Below are positions 17,574-26,800 of a stretch of 64,000 bases of DNA, piece by piece. The stretch is from Halichondria panicea. Taxonomy: Eukaryota > Porifera > Demospongiae > Suberitida > Halichondriidae. The position numbers and the translations under genes were made by a program. The stretch lies in the NCBI RefSeq assembly GCF_963675165.1, contig NC_087378.1, positions 1,237,001-1,301,000 of the forward strand, in the 5' to 3' direction. Below the pieces are notes generated by a model. It made no database searches and had not been told where the DNA came from. It saw only the letters and a list, made by a program, of their open reading frames with translations. Position 1 is the first letter of the stretch; the number at the start of each line of letters is the position of its first letter.

Positions 17574-18433
17574 GATAGATTGAATAACATTCCATTTGGC
17601 TTCTCTTCTTCTCCAGCTGGACCTGTCCTCTCCATTGGTGTCACCAATCGCTCCTCCACCAGTATCGACGTGCAGTGGATCATAGTTAACACAACTGACA
17701 TCATCACTGGTTTCCAAGTATCTTACGCCCCCCGGAACAATAAGTGTATAGGGATCAGGTCGGACAGGCAGGTGGTGGTTGGAGGGCAGGCCAGACATCA
17801 CTCTCTCACTGTGTTACAAGAAGGTGTGGAGTATAATATCACTGTGCAGGCCAGAGGAGAGCAGGGCTATGGGAAGCACTCTACTCTTATAGTAGGAACA
17901 ACCCTCGATGCTGGTGAGCCATTTTTTATATTGTTGTAAACGTCTCCAATGTTAATGCCCTATAGATCATAATTATAATTCTCAATATCTATGTTCTTTC
18001 CGTCTTTATACACAGTGCCCACAGCTCCACCCATGAATGTTACTTCCGTGCTCTCAGTGTCAGGGATAGTAGTGTCCTGGTTGAAAACTCCTTGCGAACA
18101 CATCAACTCACTGGCAGGTCTCATTGGCTTTATGGTGCGGTACAGACCTAAGGGTGAGGGGTGGCTGGAACCTGAGCATATCAACAACACAGCTGCTAGG
18201 AATGTTATCATCACTACTGGAATCATCGTACTGGTGTATGACTTTCAAGTGGCAGCTGTGAATACAAAGGGTGTTGGTCCCTACAGCTCATCAGTGACTC
18301 CCTCGGTAGTCCCAACTGAAGGTATTTAGCAGTTCATGCTGTACGATATATTGTGAATATGTATTGCGTAATTGTATGATGAAATTCACGTTTATTTTGT
18401 GACTCTCCGGGGGAACCGTTCTCAACACAATAG

Positions 18434-18829
18434 AGAGCAGCACAACAGAGAGCGGCACAACAGAGAGCGGCACAACAGAGAGCGGCACAACAGAGAGCGG
18501 CACAACAGAGAGCAGCACAACAGAGAGCAGCACAACAGAGAGCAGCACAACCGAGACAGAGAGCAGCACAACAGAGACAGAGAGCAGCACAACAGAGAGC
18601 AGCACAACTGAGACAGAGAGCAGCACAACAGAGACAGAGAGCAGCACAACAGAGAGCGGCACAACAGAGAGCGGCACAACAGAGAGCGGCACAACAGAGA
18701 CAGAGAGCAGCACAACAGAGACAGAGAGCAACACAACAGAGACAGAGAGCAGCACAACAGAGACAGAGAGCAGCACAACAGAGAGCAGCACAACAGAGAG
18801 CAGCACAACAGAGAGCATTCTAGATACAG
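18434..18829 (+). repeat. Coding minisatellite: receptor A stalk (396 nt)
   Basis: Irregular 15- and 21-nt units (AGAGCAGCACAACAG and variants with GCGGCACAAC or an extra ACAGAG) kept in one frame as TTESS, TTESG and TTETESS. The acceptor is ...ACACAATAG before 18434, and phase 1 in and out fits the flanking exons. The equivalent exon in copy B is only 144 nt. Confidence 0.85.
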
Positions 18830-19276
18830 GTACAGTTGAGGAACTTGTTTGTTTTATTGGTGGACTAATCAGCTAAAATATCTGACCTTAACTGTTGTAC
18901 TAATTGTGGTAACCAATAATAATGTGCATTCAGGGACTGTTGCTGCTATTGGGATAATCATCGTGGTGATCATTCTTGTTGTGACAGTGGGAGTGATAGC
19001 TGTGCTCTATTGTGTGTGGTAAGCTTGTTGATACGTATATATACGCTTCGGCTAGCTTCAAGCTAAAAACAGTGTTGCGTACATTTCCTTCTTCAGTTGT
19101 TGTATATGGTGAGTAGTTACTGTAATTTCCAAGGCACTATTTGGCTTTATTGGCATGCTTGGCTGTTTTATAGGCATGTGGTGCATTTATTAAGTCAACC
19201 AAAACAAAGGTTGTTTAGCATGTGTACCATTTCCAAAAGCAATGCCTTTTGTTCAATGATAATATCATGTGTGTAT

Positions 19277-19431
19277 ACCGTATAGCGAGTGTATTTCGAG
19301 GGTATAAACTTTCGCGGAAAGACGTACGAGCTAGACCATTAGAAAGGTTTTAATTTTCACGGAATAGCAGCCTTTTTGCAGTATGCTTAATAATGAACAT
19401 TTATACCCTCGAAATATACCCGCTATACGGT
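19277..19431. mobile_element. Palindromic MITE, TATAGCGAGTGTATTTCGAGG family (copy A)
   Basis: ACCGTATAGCGAGTGTATTT and AAATATACCCGCTATACGGT form terminal inverted repeats with CGAGGGTATAAA/TTTATACCCTCG inside; ~155 bp. The orthologous element in copy B is at 36200-36354, so it predates the duplication. Confidence 0.85.
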
Positions 19432-19506
19432 GCGGTACATAATTATACATTCCTGACTATCATTCTGTAGGAAACACAAAACAAGAGCAATATTTGGAAT
19501 TTATGG

Positions 19507-20430
19507 GTATGTGTATCGTCATGTTATCATTGATGGGTATGCGTATAGTTGTGTTATCATTGATGGGTATGTGTATAGTCGTGTTATCATTGATGGGTAT
19601 GTGTATAGTCGTGTTATCATTGATGGGTATGTATATAGCCGTGTTATCATTGATGGGTATGCGTAATCATTGATGGGTATGTGTATAGTCGTGTTATCAT
19701 TGATGGGTATGCGTATAGTCGTGTTATCATTGATGGGTATGCGTATGGTCGTGTTATTATTGATGGGTATGTGTATAGTCGTGTTATCATTGATGGGTAT
19801 GTGTATAGTCGTGTTATCATTGATGGGTATGCGTATGGTCGTGTTATCATTGATGGGTATGTGTATAGTCGTGTTATCATTGATGGGTATGCGTATAGTC
19901 GTGTTATCATTGATGGGTATGTGTATAGTCGTGTTATCATTGATGGGTATGCGTATGGTCGTGTTATCATTGATGGGTATGCGTATAGTCGTGTTATCAT
20001 TGATGGGTATGTGTATAGTCGTGTTATCATTGATGGGTATGTGTATAGTCGTGTTATCATTGATGGGTATGTGTATAGTCGTGTTATCATTGATGGGTAT
20101 GTATATAGCCGTGTTATCATTGATGGGTATGCGTAATCATTGATGGGTATGTGTATAGCCGTGTTATCATTGATGGGTATGCGTATAGTCGTGTTATCAT
20201 TGATGGGTATGTGTATAGTCGTGTTATCATTGATGGGTATGTGTATGGTCGTGTTATCATTGATGGGTATGCGTATAGTCGTGTTATCATTGATGGGTAT
20301 GCGTATGGTCGTGTTATTATTGATGGGTATGTGTATAGTCGTGTTATCATTGATGGGTATGTGTATAGTCGTGTTATCATTGATGGGTATGTGTAGAGCC
20401 GTGTTATCATTGATGGGTATGCGTATAGTG
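19507..20430. repeat. 30-bp minisatellite in receptor A intron (~31 units)
   Basis: Unit GGGTATGTGTATAGTCGTG plus TTATCATTGAT, with GTG/GCG and TAG/TGG variants. It starts exactly at the splice donor after the 36-nt exon (19471-19506). A shortened 20-bp unit (GCGTAATCATTGATGGGTAT) recurs about 470 bp apart (near 19660 and 20130), marking a higher-order duplication. A few further units lie at 20808-20890 beyond a ~370-bp unrelated segment. Copy B has about 11 units. The open frames on both strands are an artefact of unit length. Confidence 0.93.
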
Positions 20431-21474
20431 CTTATGAATTGAAAAGACATAATGTCCTACCATATACTCTGATGGCCTGACATAATTATAGCTGTGGAGC
20501 CATCCATCAAAATGCTTACAAGTTTTTCCTTGAGTGACTCAACAAGATGGTTCTTCTATGCTGCTTGGCACAGTCATTTCTTCTGTTTTCACTTTCAAAG
20601 TAGCAATACTAACTAGATGCCTGCTCCTTCTAGCCTTCAGAGCTATCAGAACTAGAACTAGTACAAGACTTAAAGAACAGAGCTACAGAACTAGTACTAG
20701 CACTAAAATATTGACCGGCCAGTTTGTCAGAGCACATGGCAAATTGACCGGTCACGTGCACTAAATGGTCTGTGAAGGACCGATTGCCGACCGTTATAAT
20801 AAGGACTGTGCGTATAGTCGTGTTATCATTGATGGGTATGCGTATAGTCGTGTTATCATTGATGAGTATGTGTATAGCCATGTTATCATTAATGTATACA
20901 CCTTTGTACTCTCAATCTAGTGATCCTTCTTCAAAAATTCCAATGGAAGAATGTCAAGCTTATGCAGTACTAGCACAACAAAGAAGCGGTAGTGGAAAAC
21001 CAGACCAATCAAACGGTTCAGAAGAAGAAGAACATGTGTATGAGTATATGGACCCTTTATGAGAATTATAGCAAGTCCATCATTTAGTTTACAGTGTTGT
21101 ATCTGTGTTTGTTTGTACAGTGATATCTGTTTGCATAATAAATGATGTTTCCTATTGTTGTATTGTTGCTAATTAACTTAAAGAGCCGCCATCAATTAAT
21201 TTTTCGATCAAAATTACATGATGCATTGTGAGCTTATTCATCGAATATATGCAAACACTTAAGTGGGTTGAATTGATTTCTAGGAAAAGAGTAGAGGGCT
21301 GTGTGAGACCGACACCTACTGTTTTGGTGGTGACTATTGGTGGCTCTTCACTGAGTTTGCACACATGCGTATCCTTAATTAGAGACAGTCATGTGAATCA
21401 TGATCGATAGTCCAGTACATGCATAGTTTATACGATTGTAATAGCTATATGATGAGAAAAGGAACTGGAGTTCG

Positions 21475-21482
21475 TATATAAG
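21475..21482 (+). promoter_or_regulatory. TATA box of secreted gene A
   Basis: TATATAAG 75 bp before the ATG at 21550. The identical element at the same distance in copy B (37337) supports it. Confidence 0.6.
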
Positions 21483-21549
21483 TTTAGAGCATGATCAGTA
21501 AGTCAATTGATCTAAGAATTGCGAGTGAAAATCAGAAACATCTACCATT

Positions 21550-23686
21550 ATGATGATTGGACTACTTTTCGTCGTTGCATCTTTACAATTAGTCGCCTGT
21601 GTTCCCATCAACACCACAGTAGCTGTCAGTCCAATGGATGAGCAAGCAGCTCAACAGGAGCAACAAGACATTGCCTGTCTTCTCAGAGATAATGCAGGAA
21701 AGAGATCGACATTCTACACAGCTGTTCGAGCAAAGCACGGATTCCAAGACACTCCAGGTGAATTGTATATACAATATTGTCATAATTATGTCCTATCATC
21801 AAATTGAGTACGTATATCCTTTGCTTGTCAATATTATAGAACAGGTACGTTTTATCTTTCTTTTTTCTATAGTGCGATCACTTCGGCCGAAAGTGTTTCA
21901 GAGTGACTCAGTCCGATGCTTTAGTCAGCGTCAATGCCCGGAGTCTGAGATCACCTGGTGCTTCAATCTGTACCATCCCTCCAAGTGTATTGAGGTGTGT
22001 TGGGACTCTAGTGGCAATGTCATCAATATGACTGAGAATGGTCTCCCTCTTGAGCTCGACAGTGTCTTCAGTGTAACCAATGTGAGTTCATTAACAATAA
22101 TATTAAAAGCAAGCAATTAACTATTTTGCTTGTGTGCAGGGATGTTTGTTCAGCGGTGGAGATTCGTGTGTGGAGTTAAAAGACACTCCGTTCTTTGTCG
22201 ATGGAGGACTCCTCACATGTACGGCTGAGAGCAGCAGCTGTGTCCATAAGTCATTCATTAGCATCACCGTAGATTGTGAGTTACTATGTAACCTCCGGCC
22301 ATATCACAACTCTTGTGAGCATGCGTATATACACTATAGACTACTATAATTACCGTACTACTAGAATATTTGCGGGTGAAAAACCTTTGCGAATGAGCCA
22401 AATCAACAGAAAATTTGACCTTTTGCGATCTAACTATTGCGTTCTGGCAAGGATCGTGTGTATTTATAATAGTAATAATTTAGGTTTTGCAGATTTTTTT
22501 GTTGCGAATTGATATCAACCCTCGCAAAGTTCGCAAATGTTTGATGCTCACAAAACATTCTAGTTATACCATGCTTAGAGTAATACCATGCTTAGTGTGT
22601 ATCAATTAATACAATACTAACAGTTTCACACCCTGCCTGCAGACGTAGGTCTCACTACTGATCCTCCGACTATACAGTTCCACAATGCATCGAGTGAGCT
22701 TGTACTGGGGGAACAGAACATCTACCTTGTATCTGCCGAGTATCCAACTGAGCCAATCGATTTCTTCTTTGGATTTAGTGATGGTCTTACGCCATACATT
22801 AATGGAGAACCTGTTGCCATGACAATTCCTCAGGATGGGCCGTTTTGTGAGGTGAGGAAAATCAATACGTGTGTTTATGTCTTGCTTCTCATTATTTTTA
22901 GCTTTTTAATCTTTATTTCGTACATGTAGGTAACTGATGGATGCTTAGCTGCCAGCCCACAGTATGACAACACCAGGACAGAGCGTGTCCGGTTCTACAG
23001 CTCCATGGTAACCGACTACGGGTGTCCAGCCACCTCACGCACATTCTACAGCTGGCTTGTCATTGATGATGCACAAGAGGCGGATGACCTTGTTGAGTAC
23101 CGATTCCGTGCCTCTGTGTATGTGTACGACCCTTACCCACATCAAGTTTACAATGAGTTCACTCTCAACCTAAGTCCAGGTACGTTTTACATGGCCCACT
23201 ATCCCCCACTCTTCCCTATATGCACTATCCTCCACACCTCCACTCTCCCGCCCCCCCCCACACTATAGCTACCCCCTTTCTTCCTTTCTTCCCTACTAAT
23301 CACCGTTATCTCTCCCCCTTTCTTGCAAATAGCACGTGCAGTAGACTATACATATATTTACTGTATGTACCTATCTAGTTTCCTGCTGACACGTGTGACT
23401 GCACACATGTAGATATCCACTATCAGTGGTGTAGGAAGGGGGGGCTCCAGGGGCTGGAGCCCCCCATCTTTCTAGGCTATTAAGTAGAGATGACTTATCG
23501 AGCTGCACTATGTACGTAGATAGCCATACTTTTGTTCATTCAAAAAACTAGAGCCCCCCCCCCCCCCATTGAGAAATTGCTTCTTACGCCACTGACTATG
23601 TAGGCTAGCTTTCAACAAATTATGGATTGTTCTACATGTATTATGCAGTTGACCAGCCAGGAAGTGGAGAGGACATGACATTGTGA
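21550..23686 (+). CDS. Secreted RTK-ectodomain paralogue, copy A, 349 aa
   Basis: Exons 21550-21757, 21873-22081, 22140-22275, 22643-22851, 22930-23179, 23649-23686 give 1050 nt, fully open. A signal peptide (MMIGLLFVVASLQLVAC) is followed by no membrane segment or GPI-type tail; the C-terminus is short and hydrophilic (VDQPGSGEDMTL). Exons 1-5 match exons 1-5 of the neighbouring RTK one for one: CLLRDN/CMLKDN, then CFSQRQCPESEITWCFNLYH against CFSQLKCPDTSVTWCFNLYH, CWDSSGN/CWDSNNN, GLLTCTAESSSC/GALTCTSQNDTC, FYSWLVIDDAQE/FFQIWLVIDNAQE. The Cys-rich domain is not one I can name. A soluble decoy, co-receptor or ligand is possible. AATAAA at 23695. Convergent with the RTK, stops 145 bp apart. 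Confidence 0.88.
23422..23597. mobile_element. MITE, TCAGTGGTGTAGGAAG / CTTACGCCACTGA ends
   Basis: About 175 bp in the last intron of the secreted gene. Ends TCAGTGGTGTAGGAAG and CTTCTTACGCCACTGA are inverted; the interior has GGGGGCTCCAGGGGCTGGAGCCCCC and a C-run. CAGTGGCGTA ends are common in invertebrate DNA transposons. Present in both copies (B about 39279-39457). Confidence 0.7.
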
Positions 23687-23831
23687 TGAAGAACAATAAA
23701 AGCATACTGAACATTCTCATGATGAATTTAGCACATTAGACAAGTGTATAAAAGTGAAAACCATTATTCTTTTCATGAAAAATAATTATGAAATGGACAA
23801 TGAATGTTTATAGCCTTGTTTGTTTTGAATC

Positions 23832-26800
23832 TCACACTTGAGTTTCCTGCATGTAAAATGTAAATTGTAAAAGTCTTAGGATTGATAAAATGAATGTGTT
23901 TACCTGTGGGGTATGATTTGTAACATTTTGATACTCTCCATTCTCAATATCCGATATTTCAACTGTGCATGGCTCTATTTCACACGAGGCAACACTTTCT
24001 TCCAATCGTAGTGAAGTATCATCATCTGAAATATCGATATGTGTGCCATCTTCACCATCAGTAGCTGCTACAGTCAAGTAGTTCTCACTGTCAGCATCAG
24101 AGCATGCCTCGAATAGGTGGACCAGGTTAGAGGCAGATGGACGCTCGTCTGGATTTAGTCGCCAGCATTGTTGCATCAATTTATAGCTAGAGGGTGTGTG
24201 GCAGTTAATAGTCATTGAAACGAAACTATAATTAGTGGGTTAGATATGACGGGAAACACTTAAAGGCCATGCACCAATGTCCCAAATTAATTATCTGTAT
24301 AACGACTAAAACTTTGTCCCTCAAAGACATGCATCCATTATAAGGGGCTCAACTAACTGACTGTATCACTGTTTACGATTCACTTACAATGAGTCTGGGC
24401 ATCCGTTGGGTTTAGCCAGCCTCATGCCAGCTTTGAGAGATCGAATGTAAGGTTCCCACGATTGCCCAATCTTCACATCAGAGAAGGGACGATGACCTGC
24501 AAAGATTATAATAATTTACAATTATAATATTGCAGCTCTCACAGATACCATAGTGATACAGGGGCATTATAGAATTCATTATAATATACAAGGCTTACAA
24601 TTACTTACCGTATGAAAAGATTTCCCACAGCGTTACACCCAATGACCATCTGTGTATTGTAAAGGGGTGCAATGTATTAGGCTAGGCATGAGCTATGTAT
24701 TTAAAACACTTACATGTCACTTTTGTGTGAGAAAACATGTTCCTCTAGAGCCTCAGGTGCAGTCCATTTAACTGGAATTCGACCCTGCAATAATAAAATG
24801 TATTAAAATTTCTGTTTTTATTGAGCAGGATTTTAACTCACCTCACTTCTTCTGTAGTACTCCTTTTCAGACATTTCTTTTGCCATTCCAAAATCTCCAA
24901 TCTTGAGCACAAAACCTTCTGTGATGAGGATATTTCTTGCAGCCAAGTCACAGTGGACAATATTTTGTTGTGCCAGGTGCTTCAAACCACTTGAAATCTG
25001 TAGAGCAAAGTTATGCACATCTTCCATGTAGAGTAGGCCCTTGCTGTTAATGTAGTCATGAGTAACAGCAGCTGAAGCTGGGCCGCAGCAAGCTTCTGCT
25101 GAAAGTTCAGGGTTTAACGAATCATTTTGGATTTCTTGGTGGTTCATTGCAATCTCATTTCCTTGTAACGGCTCACTATTAGTTGCTGAAATATCTAAAT
25201 AACTTGGCGGAAGCGATTGTATATTTATTCCAGGCTCCGTTGAAGACATGTTAGCATAGATGGAGGAGTCAGTGCAAGAGTTGCAAGACTGGTGGCGGCC
25301 ATTACGGTGTACAATGTGGGGTGTATGATTTAAATGTAGGACAACTTCCTTGCACTCTTTTAGAAAGGTTTGTAAGCTCCCGTACAGTGCAAACTCCACA
25401 ATCAGATACAGAGGGCTACCTGTGAATGAATAAGAACTTGGGTAAATCACCAGCACTTCATAGTACATGTTTGTTTGGTCTGCTAGAATGAAGGATAAAT
25501 AGAAGCACATGTGCTCCAGATGATAATTGTAACTGATGTGGTTTATTGAGAAGCCAGGACATGCATGGTTCATTCTTGTGTTGCGTTGAAAGCTTAAAAC
25601 CAGACCACAAAAATGTCATTATGTCAAGGAACAGGATGATGTTTGGATGAATTCACTATCAATAAAGTGAGCCCACTTCTAAGGTGTCAAGCTTACTAGC
25701 ACAGATAATAATATTACAAACAAACTTACTTGATGTTTCTCTGCTGTATCCTAGGAGATTAACAATATGGGGATGAGGTCTAATCTTCCTCATAATCTGT
25801 AGCTCTTGCCAGAGGCAGTCTGCGTCATTATTTGGTGCAGATGCTACAAGGGTGCATGCATGGGTGCACAACAATAATTATAAACAATGATTTAATGTGT
25901 ACAATAATAGCATAATTATTACTACCTGTAGAATTAAGATGTACAATAATAATCAACACATACCTTTGCGGGTTTTGACGGCCACAATATTTTTATCAGG
26001 AGAATTTGTCACAATCCCCTCAGCTTTGGCCAAAAGAACAACTCCAAAAGTACCATTTCCTGTACACAATGGAAATCATTGATCACGCATGCAGTACATG
26101 GTGAATGCAAGGATTGTTTGACAACAGTCCAATCAACACTGTCTCATGAGAGGAAGTGGAACCTTCTAATGACAATAATAAACTAACTTTCTCACCCAAT
26201 TTTTTTTTAATAATCTATTGACCACTTACGGCAAGGAGGGAACAGTGTCTCCACTGAGGCTTCATCAACACATCCTTGGCACCAAACCTCCCCTTCCAGT
26301 TTTTAAACCTCATTATTTTACCTCAGCATCCTATTGGAAACTATATATACCAGCCAAACCTCACCATACTCGTACTACAGTACTTGAGGGTACAACCATG
26401 CAACACACTTAAATAATAGTAAACACAACACAACAAAACAATAAATGTATACAGTTGTAGGTGTGTAAACATGATTGTGTCAATTGACTGTTTGTTAATG
26501 GGCTAGCTAAGATAATAGTTGTAGCTATAGAAACTCACCCAAAACTTTGTCCAATAAGACAAGCCTCTCTCTAGGAAATTCAAGCTCATCATGCTCTTGA
26601 ACATCCATGCGATTCCAAGCAGTGTCTATACGAGCTCGATTGCTGAATGATTGTACAACCAAGTCACTTCTTCGTGATGTTCGCCTGCTCTTGAAGCGTC
26701 TCTTACGCTTGGCCCTTCGGACCCAAAACACCATCAAGACCAGTATCAATATAGCTGTGACTAAAAGCACCAAGATGAAAACTCCAACAGCAATGTAGGT

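Larger units (their letters stand above)
15170..21062 (+). pseudogene. Ig/FN3 type I receptor, copy A (5'-truncated, one frameshift)
   Basis: Exons: 15170-15462 (Ig 1, cut at its 5' end; GVYTCNTRDS), 16365-16670 (Ig 2; LTFTCTVTNSRG), 16722-16993 (FN3 1), 17617-17913 (FN3 2), 18016-18321 (FN3 3), 18434-18829 (stalk), 18934-19018 (transmembrane), 19097-19108 (12 nt), 19471-19506, 20921-21062 (tail). FN3 1 has a one-base deletion near 16785 relative to copy B (272 instead of 273 nt) and goes out of frame; all later exons are open and phase-compatible. The stalk is Ser/Thr/Glu-rich (ESSTTESGTTES repeats), suited to heavy O-glycosylation. The tail has YAVL and ends EEEEHVYEYMDPL. YxxM is a PI3K-type motif. 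No start codon or signal peptide is available because the 5' exons lie beyond the duplication edge. AATAAA at 21137. Confidence 0.75.

Noticed and set aside
18291-18818. Minus-strand leucine/serine-rich frame (VVLLSVVLLS repeats)
   Set aside because: It is the antisense of the receptor stalk repeat, whose sense frame joins both neighbouring exons in phase.
19507-20430. CRISPR-like array
   Set aside because: Units are contiguous with no unique spacers, and the DNA is clearly animal.
19647-20450. Long open frames on both strands over the 30-bp array (up to 267 codons)
   Set aside because: The unit is 30 bp and lacks stops in several frames, so open frames arise automatically. The array is intronic between two well-phased receptor exons.
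24842-25419. RTK as a pseudokinase because of the HCD motif
   Set aside because: VAVK lysine, HCD aspartate, the following asparagine and DFG are all present, so catalysis is expected; only the regulatory arginine is lost.
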